In this document: one piece after another, positions 1 through 13,552 of the stretch
How the letters are laid out: every line of letters begins with the position of its first letter
How positions within the stretch are numbered: the stretch's first letter is position 1
From: Chlorocebus sabaeus
Taxonomy: Eukaryota; Chordata; Mammalia; Primates; Cercopithecidae
DNA: 64,000 nucleotides
Reading direction: 5' to 3'
Assembly: GCF_047675955.1 (NCBI RefSeq)
Contig: NC_132927.1
Span: 64,461,702-64,525,701 of the forward strand
Program-made: the position numbers and the translations under genes
Notes under the pieces: generated by a model
What the model was told of the DNA's origin: nothing
Seen by the model: the letters and a program-made list of their open reading frames with translations, nothing else
Databases searched by the model: none

Positions 1-1214
1 AGGGGATACAGGAATTAGAGTTCTTGCCCTGTATATCACCCCAAATTTTCAGGTCTAGTTGGAAGCAACCATTAGGCAAGGAGAAAAACAGTAGAACAAT
101 ATAGTGTGCCTCAGTTAAATATTTTTTGAACTGTTCTTGCACTGAAGTGCCTGAACAGTGCACAAGAAGTGTTTGTTGAATAACTAACAGAATCTAAGTT
201 GAGAAGTAAGCTTTAAGAAATTGGACTACTATTGTGATTTTTTATATTATTGGTCAGAATCATTTCTCATTTCTCATTATAATAGTTAAAGCAAGTACCT
301 GATTTCTTAGTTTTTAATTCTCCTATAAGAAGTTAACCTTGCAGGAGAGGTGGTTTTCAGTGGTCATTCCCTGAGGAAAAATGCCTTCAGCCCAACCTCA
401 GTATACACACATGCGTGCGCACACACACACACACGCACCACTCCACCATATACCCACCAACTATCCCTGAGCCATCCAATGTATTTTTTGCTCATCTATT
501 TCCAAAGCTAAGCAAAAGAAGAGATTGCTGTCTCCTGGCTGATAGAAAATCATAGTAAGTTTAGAGAAAAAGCCAAGTAAATAATTTTCTGGAGTTCTTA
601 TTCCATCTCCCATCCCAAACCTACCATGAGAATCAAAAAAATATAGAAATGGCTGGGATTTTTCATTTCAAAAGTCAGTGAGTGATGTGAGTGAAAGTCT
701 GTGATCAAGATTAACCTTCAGAAAAGTATCTCCGAGCTCCCAGAGAGTTGCTGTAGTGAGCGCTGAATGTCTATGGCACTAGTACTAGAAAGCAATGTGG
801 AGTGCACAAAATTCCCTCATCACTGTAGATAGCTGAAATGCTCAGAAAATTTTGTGGAATCTCTGAAAAATGCAATGGGCTCAGCCTAATGGTGAGGAGG
901 TCTCACGTGTTTCTGGTCTTGTAAAGACCAGAAATGAAATTTAACATGCACATTTTTAAACACATCATTTAGAGGAGAAATACTACTGAGCCAGATAACT
1001 ATTGAATTTTATGAATCCTAATAATAAAAAAGGAGGGAGAAGGTTGGGTATAGGAAAATAAGATGTTTTGTGCTTATTATATTTTGTGATGGTCCTTTTT
1101 CCCTTCTACTCATATTCATATTCAGAAGTTTGTGAGACTTCTCAATTGCACTTCTCTCCACCTTGGCATTTTTCTTCTCTCTAGGATCCTAATGTATTTC
1201 TCTCGTGCCTCGGG

Positions 1215-1436
1215 GGCGTTGACTTTGGAAAGAGCTGGTTTGAGTTTGAATCATGACTTTGGCACTTACTGGCTTTGTAACTGTGGGAAAATTCCCTTGT
1301 TTGGCATGTATTTTCTCTTCCATACAATAAGAATAATCATCCTTACCTCACACAAAGGTTATGAGTATAAACCAAGCTAATATATGCCAAGTGCTTCATA
1401 CTTGCTGGCGCCTATAGACACTCAATAAATATGAGT
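1215..1436 (+). repeat. MIR SINE relic
   Basis: Reads through MIR landmarks in order: a 'gtttgaatcatgactttggc' stretch, 'cttactggctttgtaactgt', 'ccttacctcacacaaagg' and a terminal 'cactcaataaatatgag'. Heavily diverged. Confidence 0.75.
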
Positions 1437-2689
1437 TTTCTTTCTCAGAAGAATAACTGTTGTTTTTTATATTCAAAGCTATATTCTTTGTCAATGTCCT
1501 CAATAGTCCCAAACTGGGAAAACCTGGGGCTGGACACACAGAACACTGTGCCTTATTCTTTGTTCACCTGAGGGCCAGAGCCAGAAGTTAACACACAGCT
1601 TAGCAAACAAATATTTTCTTAAAAAAAAATTGTTGAGTGACTGCAAAGCTCATCTCTAAGGTTCTTTTCAGCTAACATTATAACATTACGGGACTCTGCC
1701 TTCCAGGATCTCCCGTGGCAGGCAAATACCTCTGACACACCTAAACCCCATGCATGCACCTGACAAAAGAGAAAAGAATCAAGCTGCAATTTGGAGGCCA
1801 GAGTGAGGCAAAATGAAAGGCTGACATTGAGAAGCAATCTTACTGTTCCAGCATGGGGGCCTCTCTGCTATTGTTAACCAAATTGATGTTTTCTTTGGAA
1901 GACCACTCTGTCAATTAATGGCAGTGGACACTGTGTCGGGAGAAGAGTCAAGATTCGACATCTACCTCCTGGTTACCTACTTGATTGATGGTCTACACCA
2001 CAGAAATGTCCCACATTTTTCCCACACAACAGCTCCTCACAACCAAACTCTATAAAGAGGAGGACTAGCTCCCACCCTCGGGCATATTTTCACTCTTCAT
2101 CCCATTCACTTCTGTTCTTATAAAGGAGCCCAGTCTGTTTGGCCTTGCCTAAGTAGGAATGACATAGAGAAACCTCTAAAAGGTCAGGGGTTCCCTTGGT
2201 GGAAAGAATTACTAATGAGTTTTTGCTCACATTGATGAATGGGCAGTCAATCAATATGAAAGGAAGGGAGAGAAGGAGGGGTAAGGAGAGGAAAGAGAGA
2301 AAGGGAGGAAAGAAGAAAGGGCTTGTAGACAGTAACTGATGAGCATGTACATAGTTGCTGATGAAATGAGAACTGAAATGTGCTAGCAGCTCCTGTCTCA
2401 AATCCACAGCTAAAAAAAAACCAGAAAACTTTGTAGAATTTGTTTCTGAGAAACAGAAGCCACTGAGTCAAAGTTCAAAATAACTAAGTTTGCATCTCTG
2501 AGAAGCTGTTTTCTAGCTGGGCAAAGAAGTCTCTTGCACCCAATCGTATGTATGAACTCTTGCTTTCCTCCCTGACAGGACTGGAAGCTCTTTATACAGT
2601 CACGATGTGGCTCTGGGTTTGTGGTCCTAGATCAAGTTTTCGTGGGACTCCCCTCTTTGGCCTCACCCTTCCTCACGAAACTTCAGTGC

Positions 2690-3150
2690 TGCCTCATGGC
2701 CTGCAGGATAAAGTCCAAGTTCCTCAACATGGTATTTGAGTGGCGATGGGCCTGGCTACGCTCACACCCTCATCTTGGTCTTTCCATTAGAACAGCACCC
2801 CATGGCTCATAGTTCACTGCTGCATCTCTGTGCTTTTGCTTATGGTTCCACTGTGCCTGGAACCCTCACCTACCCATACCCCTAAGCCAGCTGCTGCAAG
2901 GCCTCTTTCTGAAGCCTGCCATGGCTCCTGCCTCCTTCATCTGTGTGTGACCTCTACCCCAACACTTGGCATCCCTCTCTCATGGCACTGGCCACATCCT
3001 GTCACATTGATCAGCTTCATGGTTTTACCCTCACTAGATAGTGAGGTCCTTTGGTGAGAAACAATGTCTTACCTCTCTCTCTGAATCTCCACCATGGAGA
3101 AACACGCCCAGCATACAGTAGGCATTCAGTAAATATGTGTTGGGTGAAGG
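2690..3150 (+). repeat. L2 LINE 3' end
   Basis: Contains 'ctgcaggataaagtccaagt', then 'tctgtgcttttgcttatg', 'ctgtgcctggaaccctcacc', 'gaagcctgccatgg', 'tagtgaggtcctttggtgag' and the terminal 'catacagtaggcattcagta'. This is the usual order of the L2 3' end. The left limit may be 50-150 bases earlier. Confidence 0.8.
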
Positions 3151-6117
3151 GGTAAATGAATGAAATGTCCACATTCTCCCTTCGGTTGAAACCCAAATGT
3201 CCTTTAGAAGATTGAACACTAAGTTTGAAACCACCCTGACTGTTGCTGCCTCCATCCAACCTCTTGGCAGGTGCATATTTTGTGCCTTTTATCCTCATAA
3301 CCTCATTTCTCTTTTATTCCCCTCTGTCAGTTCAGTGGCGTGCCAGCCTCCGTGCACTCAGCAGCGGATAAAGCTGGAAGCCTGGCAATGGTAACTACCA
3401 GAAAGTTTCAACTCCCAGAGGTGGCCATGTGTTAGCTAGCAGGCATTAGGAGGTAAAGACTTTCCCAAAATACATTCCTGGGGCCCCAAAGTGTGTGGTG
3501 GGAGACAATGCTTTCTATTTTACATAAACCAAGGAGAACTTGGCTTGCAAGTGTAGGGGTGCCACAGCAGGAATATGGAATTCCATTCCAGACCTTTCTC
3601 ACTGAGGCTGGAAATGTGCAAACAGCAGCTAGAGAAATACCCATCTGGATTGCTACAGACGTGATCAGGGCTTTGTGTGGAAGGTTAGGTTAAGTGACCT
3701 CAACATTCTCTGTCCCTATATTGGCAGGTCTAAGTCTTTGAGTTCAAATTTGATAACCTGCAGTGAGTTTTTTGTGGGGACTGTGATTTGGACCCAATTA
3801 TCTCATTCCCTGTTTCTTCCCTCCCCAGTGGAGACCAGAAAGACTCTGAGCCCCTGATGTCCCTTCTCCTGGCTCTTCACTACAGAGGGCTTGGGGCTTC
3901 TCCTCTCCTTGGTTCTTCCAAAGTCCAACCTATGAAAACAAAAGTGAAAATCTGAGTTATACAGACAGTCACCAAAATGTAAATGACTAGAAATAGCCAC
4001 TCCTGAGTCTTACTGACACACACATAGAAAATATGTGACATCTCCCTGGTGACTCAAGGCAGTGTGAACAGCAGCAGCAGCAGGCTTGATAGTGATGCTT
4101 TAAATGCCTTTGGCACAAGCACCTCCCTGGACCTTAGCTAGGTGTCTGTAGCTAATCTTCAGCCACAGGACCTTCTGGCATCTTCCATGGCCTACCTGTC
4201 AGTTTGAAGATTGGCAGCAACTTGGAACCCTCACCCAGATGAGCAGCAAAAGAGGAAAACAATGGGTAATTCATGAAAGAGTCACTGTCAGGGGACTCTT
4301 GGGACTCTTTGAGAGAAACCTTGGAGTGGGGCTGGAGCCCCACAGAGCAGCAGGGGGCAGTACCAGAGAAATACTATTTTGTGGCTGTTCCCACGATTGT
4401 AAGCCACAGCAAAGTGGATGGTTTCCCTATATTGTTTTGTTGCATTCAGACAATCTGGACGAAGATGGCTGGTTCCTGAGGAGGACTTTGGAAGTAAACA
4501 GGAATAGTGATTTGGGACTCAGAAAGACATCCCGAACAGGGGCGGTTGGGAGAGCAGGACAGCAGAGGCCTGCCCCTGGTGATGCAGAGCTCTCAGTGGA
4601 GTGACCCGGCAGACTGTGAGGGCAGGGAGGAACCTGCTGTTTGACAGCAGTGAAGGGATCAAGACCCCTTTTATTGTAATTATCCAGTGACTGACAAAGG
4701 AAGGTTTTCTTGACTCATGTGGACCCAGGAAATAGGGCCTTCGAGTCCTTCGCCTGGCTTGGCAGGGCAGCGGCACAAGTTCTGCACAAGGCCGGAAAAT
4801 GGGATCTGATGCCACTGCCTGTCACATCCCTGCTAAAGAAGGGCACACTGCTCAAGGCCCATCACACGTGAAGCCCATTTCTGCACCATCACTACCCACG
4901 CCTCCTATACCCTGCAAGACTCATGGGATGGACCTTTTAGGGGGGGGAAAAAAGGAAAGAAAAACTGTAAACATTCACAAGGCATAGAGAGACTGAATCC
5001 CAAAGCGCACACAAATACCATTAATACTCCCAGCTCCCAAACCTCCCCCAGGCCAGTCTTCCTGGCCTCCCAAGACCAGAGAGAAGGGGCCTCTCTCAAT
5101 GTGAAATGATCTCTAAATGCCAAGAGGTGTTTTTGAATAGAATCATGCAAAATTTAAAAGGGTCTTTATGAAACAGATGAAGATGATAGATACAACAGTA
5201 CCACCTGCAGCCAAACCCTCTCCACCTGCAAGAGGAGCCTCTGGCTAAAGGTCAGTTATTTCGCATGCTGGAGATTAATCACAGAGCTCAAGAATATGCA
5301 AGGAAAGAGAACAAGAAAGGAGGGAGAGGTGGAGAAGGAACCTGTCACCCCCATTTTCTCTCTCTGGGAGCCACATATAGTGAAGAAAAAGCATCAGGGT
5401 TGGGAGGTCTGGTGTGGTTAGGAGGTCCAGTGTGAATGGTATTCTAAATGTCAACATAAAGGGTAAGTCCACCCACTTCCCTCTACCAGACCTTTGCCCT
5501 TGGCTGCTTCTAAAAGGATAGGTCTTAGGGAATAAAAGAGGGAGACAGAATAAGAGGAAAGTAAAGACGTTACCTCACCGTGTCCCTTTGCGACCTTGGG
5601 CAAGTCACACTGCCTATCCTGGGCTTCCTGGTATGTTAGCTGGGAATTTTCTGACTTTCCCTGGCACCACTGTAGTATTATAGCCAGATCTTAACCTGAG
5701 AGCTGATGCGCTTCCTCACCTAAAGTGGACCCCACGGGAGGGAGGGTAGAGTGCTGTTTGCGTTCAGGTATGAATCATTACCGTGCATCCAATTTCCTTG
5801 AACCTGACTCTTATTTGCATGCTTTAGCCAAGATTCAGCAAAAGGAGAGCTTGGGAGTAAGTCTCCATTGGCAGATAGCAACCATGTTGTTTGCTGCTCA
5901 TTTTCTACCCATGGGAAGAAGAACTCCTAACCTCTGGAGTCAGTGGTCTGGCCACAGAAAACTCATCCAAGTGACTTGGGGAAGAGATAAGATGACCTAG
6001 CTCTATGTGGTGCAGAGAAGTGGGTGGTACCTCCTGGAGTCCCCATTCCTTCTATTCCATGTGGTTTTCAGAGTAGATTAGAGGTTTCATGGCAGCAAAG
6101 TGCCAATAAGAAGAATG

Positions 6118-6225
6118 TGAGATCTGGAGTTAAACATGTCTTGATTTTACATCCCAGCCCCATCACCCACTGCTGGTGGGTGTCACCTTGAGCAAGTCAC
6201 TGAAGTTGTCTGGTACCTAGGATGC
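6118..6225 (+). repeat. MIR SINE fragment
   Basis: Starts 'gagatctggagttaaacatg' and includes 'ttgagcaagtcactgaagtt', the MIR core. It runs directly into a CA repeat at 6226-6244. Confidence 0.55.
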
Positions 6226-6593
6226 CACACACACACACACACACAGCAAAGAGTAATTGCATTTTGGTTCTGATGCACATGACAGACTGGCAAGCTTCAA
6301 CTCCTTGATGGGACAGCAACTGTTGAAAGGCTCTTCAGTTTCTCTTTGGAATAAAAATAAACAAGTTAAAAAAGAAAAGAAAGCCAGTTGAAAAGGGACA
6401 TGTACTCTTAAAGGAAGCAGATTTGCCTTCAGCAGCCAAACAATGAGTTGTGAGGCTTTTCCACCGGATCATTTATACTTTTCTGTATAGATAAAGACAG
6501 CAGAGAATAAAACTAATAATACTAGAAGTAATCAAATGTTTACTCTTTAATAGGGAATAATAAATAGTTAAATATTTAAGAATAGAGTCATTA

Positions 6594-6595
<2 letters not shown>

Positions 6596-6636
<41 letters not shown>
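6596..6636. repeat. GT dinucleotide microsatellite
   Basis: About 20 uninterrupted TG units. Confidence 0.98.
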
Positions 6637-6638
<2 letters not shown>

Positions 6639-8275
6639 CTAACACAGAGGCAAGGGTTTCATATACAGTATCTTTGGGGGATTCTAACCCAGAAAATTCT
6701 AATCTCTTGATTTTTAAAAAAATCTTTTTAAGAGGCCTCCTCTTACTTTGTTCTAATCACCTTTGGGACATCTATGGGTCTCTTTGTCAGAAAAGACCCA
6801 GAAGCTTGGGCTTAAAGGATAGAAGTGGCCAGAATCCCCTACCACTGTAAGCAGCGAGTGTTGTTTTTATTTAATGGGAGTCACATCGTGCTGTCTTGCT
6901 GCAAGGATAGCCAGTTCTCTACATGTTATAACACAATAAACCAGGGAGGAGAGGGGAAGGGAAAGTACAAGATCTCCTTGGTAAAAAACAAACAAACAAA
7001 CACACACAAGAACACACTGGTGTGATGCCAGTTGCTAAAGGGGGCAGCACCAGGGACCAGGGACAAACATGGAGAGGGAGTCATCTTCCGCTCCCCCGTC
7101 CACCGTTGCAGTCACAGCAGAGGCTTTCCCTGATGGGGACTGGCGTGAGCCAGGGCTCTTTGCAGCAACTGTACTCCTGTTAAACGTGAGCCCATGATAC
7201 CCAGGCTTGTATGAAGGGCGGGACCTATCTTTTTCTTCCTATACAGAGTGGCAGCACCCCGGAAATGGATGGAAGACAAGCTGCAGAGCTGTCTGCCCTA
7301 AACTGGGGGAAGAGGCTCTGTCCCAAGCCCATTTCGGTGGTAGCCACCAGAGGAGCATTACTGCAGACCTCACTTGCACTGTAGCCAGAAGCTAAAGGAC
7401 AATGTCTACATAAACAGGTCTTGAGCCCTGTGACAGAGGCATGATAGGGAAACAGATTGTGTTCTTGCCTGTCCAGGGCAAGGAGTTGGTGCGGCCCCCT
7501 ACTCCTGCCCCTAGCCCCAAGACCTCAACATATCCCAACACAACATCCCCACCACTCCCTCACCCCAACTGCACTGCCCTTAAGGGCAGATTCCTCCACT
7601 CACCACCAGGCTACCCAAGAGCTAGCCAGCTCTTACTCTTTAGTGCCACCTACTGGCATGGAGATCAAACTGCACCACCAAATAAAAAGCCTGCCAGAAG
7701 GGCACAGCGCTAGCACAGGAGACAAGCTTCCTAAGACCTCCACACTCCCAGCCCTGCAGAAGACAGTATGTCAACATGCATCGATATAGTGTGTTATAGA
7801 CCCAATACCTCACTCCAACAAGCAGCATTTGAAAAAACCACCGCATAAAAGCTATCCATAACCAAGGAACCCATACAGAGACTTGGTCCCCTGAAAGCAC
7901 CCAGAAATGAAACCAAACGGTCATACACAATATACAACTCAGTCATACCTTCCAGGGAAAAATAAATTTTTAAAAATGTCTTAGCCAAATAATAGCAAAT
8001 TCAAACGTAAGAAGCGACAGTTTCTTTAGTTGAGAAGGCATCACCACAAGAACTCTAGCAGTACAAAAAGACAGTTCTGACACAAAGGATCACACTAGCT
8101 TTCTAGCAATGGATCCTTACCAACATGAAAATTCTGAAATGACAGATAGAGGACTCAACATATGGACTGTAAGGAAGAGTTCAATGAGATCAATGAGATC
8201 CAAGAGAAAGTTGAAAACAAACATAAAGAAATCAGAAAAACAATTCAACATATATATTCATATATATATTTATAT

Positions 8276-8560
8276 TTGAGACAGGGTCTTGCTCTGTCAT
8301 CCAGGATGGAGTGCAGTGGCACGATCTCAGCTCAATGCAACCTCTGCCTCCTGGATTCAAGCAATTCTCCTGTCTCAGCCTTCCCAGTAGCTAGGATTAC
8401 AGGTGCTTGCCACCACGCCTGACTAGTTTTTGTAGGTTTAGTAGAGACAGAGTTGCACCATGTTGGCCAGTCTGGTCTCGAACTCCTAAACTCAACTGAT
8501 CCGCCTGCCTTGGCCCCCCAAAGTGCTGGGATTATAGGCATTAGCCACCATACCCAACTG
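8276..8560 (-). mobile_element. Alu, antisense, inside the L1
   Basis: The plus strand reads 'gagacagggtcttgctctgt' through 'ccaaagtgctgggattatag' to 'ccaccatacccaac', a full dimeric Alu in reverse. It interrupts the L1 ORF1-like region. Confidence 0.95.
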
Positions 8561-9463
8561 AGGTGGTTATATTTAAAAACAAACAAAATTTCTGGAAATA
8601 AAAGATTGGCTAAAGTAATTTCAAAATACAGTTGAAAGCTTTAACAATAGGCTAGATCAAGCAGAAGAATTTCAGAGCTTGAAGACTGCTCCTTTTAATT
8701 AACCCAGTCAGATAAAGAAAAAAAAATATATATGTATATATATATGAATGAACAAAGCCTTCAAGAAATATGGAATTATGTAAAAGTGACCAAACCTATG
8801 ACTTATAGGCATTTCTGAGACAGGTGAAGAAGAAAAAGTAAGCAATTTGGAAAAGATATTTGAGGCAATAATTCAAGAAAATTTATCTGATCTTGCTAGA
8901 GAGGTAGACATCCAGTTAAGAATTTCAGAAAACACCTGCAAATACTATATAAGATGAATATCACCAAAGCATACAGACATCAGACCATCCAAGGTCAATG
9001 CTAAAGAAAAAATCTTAAAGGCAGCTAGATAAAAAGGTTAAATCACCCATAAAGAAAATCCCATCAGACTAACAGCAGACTTCTCAGGAGAAGTTTTACA
9101 CATCAGAATACATTGAGGGCCTATCTTTAGACTTCTTAAAGAAAAAAAATGCCAATCAAAAATTTCATATCCTAATAAACTGAGTTTCATAAACAAAAGA
9201 GAAATAAAGTCTTTCCCAGACAAGTAAATGCTAAGGGAAATCATCACCACTAGACCTAGCCTACAATAAATGCTCAAATTAGTTCTAAACAGAAACAAAA
9301 AGGCAAGACAATACTCACTAACACAAAAGCACACATAAGTGCAAAGTTCACAGATCCTGTAAAACAATTATACAGTTGAGACTACAAAGCAACTAACCTC
9401 ACAGGTCAATATTAGCATTGGATGTAAACAGCCTAATTATTCCACTTAAAAGATACACATTGG

Positions 9464-9720
9464 TTTGGGAGGCCAAAGCAAGCAGATCACGAGGTCAGGA
9501 GATTGAGATCATCCTGGCTAACACGGTGAAACCCCATCTCTACTAAAAATACAAAAAATTAGCCAGGCAAGGTGGTGGGCTCCTGTAGTCCCAGCTACTC
9601 AGGAGGCTGAGGCAGGAGAATGGCGTGAACCTGGGAGGCGGAGCTTGCAGTGAGCCGAGATGGCGCCACTGCACTCCAGCCTTGGCGACACAGCAAGACT
9701 CTGTCTCAAAAAAAAAAAAA
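9464..9720 (+). mobile_element. Alu, 5'-truncated, inside the L1
   Basis: Begins at 'tttgggaggcc', so about 35 bases of the Alu head are missing. It ends in a poly(A). Target-site duplications flank it: 'aaaagatacacattgg' at 9448-9463 and 'aaaagatatacattgg' at 9721-9736, with one mismatch. The truncation therefore dates from insertion rather than later deletion. Confidence 0.95.
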
Positions 9721-12700
9721 AAAAGATATACATTGGCCAATTGGATTAAAAAATTAGACCCAACCACCTGCTGCCTACGAGACACTCACTTAAGGTATAA
9801 AGACACCCACAGTATCAAAGTAAAGGGATGAAAAATGTTTTATCACTCAAATGAAAAACAAAAAAATAGGGAATTGCTATTCTTAGATAAAACAGAATTT
9901 AACTAGAAAAGAAGACTTAACTATCTTAAATATATACACACCCAACACTGGAGCACCCAGATTTATAAAACAAATTCTACTAGACCTAAGAAAAGATATA
10001 GACAGCCATGCAAAAGTAGTGAAGGACTTCAACATTCCACTGACAGTACTAGATAGATCATCAGGGCAGAAAACAAACAAACAAACTCTGGATTTATACT
10101 GGACTCTTGATCAAATGGACCTAATAAACATCTACAGAACATACTACTCAGCAACTGAAGAATATATATTTTTCTTATCTGCATATAAAACATTCTGTAA
10201 AATTGACCATATCCTTAACCATAAAGCAAGTCTCAATAAATTCAAAAAAATGAAATCATATCAAGTATCTTCTCAGATCACAATGGATTAAAATCAGATA
10301 TCATTACCAAAAGGAATTCTCAAAATCACACGAGTACTTGGGAACTAAACAACTGCTCCTGAAAGAGTTTTCAGTAAACAGTGAAATTAAGACAGAAATC
10401 AAAATATTTTTGAAACAAATGAAAATAGAGACACAACATACTAAAACCTCAGGGACACAGAAAAAGCAGTATTAAGAGGGAGGACTATAGCATTTCATGC
10501 CTTCATCAGAAAGAAAGATCTCAAATTAGCAATGTAACATCACACATCAAGAAACTATAAAAATAAGAATAAACCCAAAGCTAGCAGAATAGAAGAACTA
10601 ACAAAGATTGGAACAGAACTTAATGACATTGAGACAAAAAAAAACAATTATACCAAGGATCAATGAAATGAAATTGGTTCTTTGAAAGGTTAAACAAAAT
10701 TGATAGAACACTAGCTAGATTAACCACATTAAAAAAGAGAGAATATTTAAATAAACAGAATCAGAAATAATAAAAATGACATTACAATTACACAGAAAGA
10801 AAAAAAGATCACCAGAGACTACTATGAACATTTCCGTGCAAACAAACTAGAAAATCTAGAGGAAATTAATAAATTCCTGGAGACATGCAACCTTCCAAGA
10901 ATGAATCAGGAAAACACAGCAATCCTGAACAGACCAATAAGAGTAATAAAATTGACTCTGTGATTTAAAATTTTCCTACAGAAATAAAAAAAGCCCAAGA
11001 CAAGATGGATTCACAGCCAAATTTTATCAAATGTAAAAAGAAATGCTGGTGCCAATATTATTGAAACCATTCCCAAATATCAAGGAGGGGAGATTCCTTC
11101 CTAACTCATTCTATGAAATCAGCATCATCCTGATACCAAACTCTGGCAAGGACACAACAGAGAAAGAAAGCTACAGGCCAATATCTTTGGTAAATATAGA
11201 CATAAAGTTCCTCAACAAAATACCAGCAAACTGAATCCTATAGCACATCAAAAGATAATTCTAGGGATACAAGGATGGTTCAATATATGCAAATAAATAA
11301 ATGTGATTCACCACATAAACAGAATTAAAAACAAAAACCATATGATCATCTCAATAGATACAGAAAGGCCTTTGATAAAATCTAGTATCCTTTCATGAAA
11401 ACAAAAATCCTCAACAAAATAGACATCAAAGGAATATACCTCAAAATAGTAAGAGGCCATGTATGACAAACCCCCAGCCAACATCAAGAATAAAAAAAAG
11501 TTGAAATTATTTTCCCTAAGAACTGGAACAATATAAGGATGTCCACTCCCACCCTGCCTATTCAAAATAGTATTGGAGAAATCAGGCAAGAGAAAGAAAT
11601 AAAAAGCATCCAACTTGGAAAAGAGGGAGTCAAATTGTCTATTTGCTGATGACATGATTTTATGCCCTGAAAACCCTAAAGATTCCTTCAAGACTCTTAG
11701 ATTTGATCAACAATTTCAGTAAAGTTTTAGGATACAAAATTAACATCCAAAAATCAGTTGCATTTCTAGACACCAAAAACACTCAAGCTGAAAACCAAAT
11801 CAAGAACTCAATCCCATTTATAATAGCCACAAAAACATATAAAATACCTAGAAATACATTTAACCAAGGATGTGGATGGTCTTTACAAGGAGAACTACAA
11901 AACTGATGAAAGAAATTGTAGATGACACAGACAAATGGAAAAACATCCAAAACATCCCATGTGCATGGATTGGAATAATCAATAGTGTTAAAGTGACTAT
12001 CATACTGTCCAAAGCAATCTACAGATTCAGCATAATTTCTATCAAATTAACAATGTCATTTTTCACAGAATTAGAAAAAACAATCCTAAAGTTCATATGA
12101 ACAAAAAAGAGCCCAAATAGCCAAAGTAATCGTAAGCAAAAGAAACGGAGCTGAAGCCATCACATTACCTCACTTCAAACTATAATACAAGGTTATAACA
12201 ATCAAAACAGCACGGTACTGGTACAAAAATAGTCATATAGATCTAATGGAACAGAATAGAGAACCCAGAAATAAAGCCACATACCTACAACCAACTTTAT
12301 CTTTGGCAAAGTCAACAAAATTAGGTAATAGAGAAAGGACACAAATGGTACTAAGAAAACTAAATAGCTATGTGCAGAAGAATGAAACTAGATCCCACAT
12401 CTCTTGTTATATACAAAAAATAACAATATGGACTAAAGATTTAAATGTAAGACCTAAAACTATAAAAATCCTAGAAGAAAACCTAGGAAAAACTCTTCTG
12501 GACATTGTCCTGGAGAAAGAATTTATGACTAAGACCTCAAAAACAAATGCAACAAAGACAAAAGTAGACAAATGGAACTTAAATAACTAAAGAATTTCTG
12601 CACAGCAAAAGAAACAGTCAACAAAGTAAGCAGACAGTCTTAGGTTAAAAAGGGAGACCATATTTGCAAAGTATGCATCCTACAAAAGACTAATATCTAG

Positions 12701-13552
12701 AATCTATAACGAACTCAAATGAACAAGAAAAAAACACACACATTAAAAAAGTGACATAGTAGACACTTCCCATGAGAAGACATACAAGTGGCCAACACAT
12801 ATATTAAAAAATGTTCAACATCACTAAGCATCAGAGAAATGCAAATTAAAAGCAAAATGAGATATCATTTCACAACCACTCAGAATGGCTACTATCAAAA
12901 AGTCATAAAATAAAAGATGTTGGCAAGGAAGCGGAGAAAGGGAACACTTACTGTTGGTGTGAATGTAAATTAGTTCAACTTCTATGGAAAACAGTATGGA
13001 GATATCTCAAAGAATGAAAAATGAAACAACCATTTGACCCAGGAATCTCACCACTGGGTGTCTACCCAAAGAAAAGAAATCATTATATCAAAAAGATACC
13101 TGCACTCTTATGTTTATCACAGCACTATGCACAATAGAAAGACATGGAATCAACCTACGTGTCTATCAACAGATAATTAGATAAAGAAAATGTGGTATAT
13201 ATTCTCTGAGAAACACTATGCAGCCATAAAAAAGAATGAAATCATGTCCTTTGCAACAACATGGATGGAGATGGAGGCCATTATCTTAAGTGAACTAACT
13301 CAGAAACAGAAAATCAAATACCACATGTTCTCACTGATAAGTGGGAGCTAAACAATAGGTACACATGAACACAGAGATGGAAATAATAGACACTAGGGAC
13401 TCCAAAATGGGGGAAGGAGGGAGGAGGATGAGTGCTAAAAAGTTACCTAGTGGATACAGCGTTCATTACTTGGATGGAGGGTTCACTGCATATCCATGTA
13501 ACAAACCTGCGTATGTACCCCCTGAATCTAAATAAAACAACAAATAAACTAG

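Larger units (their letters stand above)
1..7429. other. Intergenic DNA 3' of KCNK10
   Basis: No exon, RNA gene or promoter is recognisable here. It contains a CA repeat at 416-436, MIR relics at 1215-1436 and 6118-6225, an L2 3' end at 2690-3150, a purine-rich patch at 2261-2320 and a GT repeat at 6596-6636. A stretch at 5585-5640 (GCGACCTTGGGCAAGTCAC) looks like a MIR core. The short open frames have no recognisable domain. Confidence 0.6.
7430..13552 (+). mobile_element. Old near full-length L1 (primate/eutherian L1 lineage), split by two Alus
   Basis: A 5' UTR-like region with 'cccagaaatgaaaccaaacg' and 'caactcagtcataccttcc' leads to ORF1-like sequence near 8160-8260 and 8735-9000. ORF2-like sequence follows from about 9.7 kb. 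Around 11040-11235 the plus strand encodes the reverse-transcriptase stretch ILIPNSGKDTTEKESYRPIS. The 3' part has the typical 'ggccattatcttaagtgaac', 'catgttctcactgataagtg' and 'ctgcatatccatgtaacaaa' before an A-rich end. All frames are broken by stops and frameshifts, so it is dead. Two Alus interrupt it, at 8276-8560 and 9464-9720. The 5' limit is my estimate and could be several hundred bases off. Confidence 0.85.

Noticed and set aside
4239..4604. 121-residue plus-strand open frame
   Set aside because: No recognisable domain. The second overlapping frame is just as open, which suggests chance.
11043..11234. L1 reverse-transcriptase-like open frame as an active gene
   Set aside because: It is a short intact stretch in an element broken by stops, frameshifts and two Alus. 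It is recorded as part of a dead L1.
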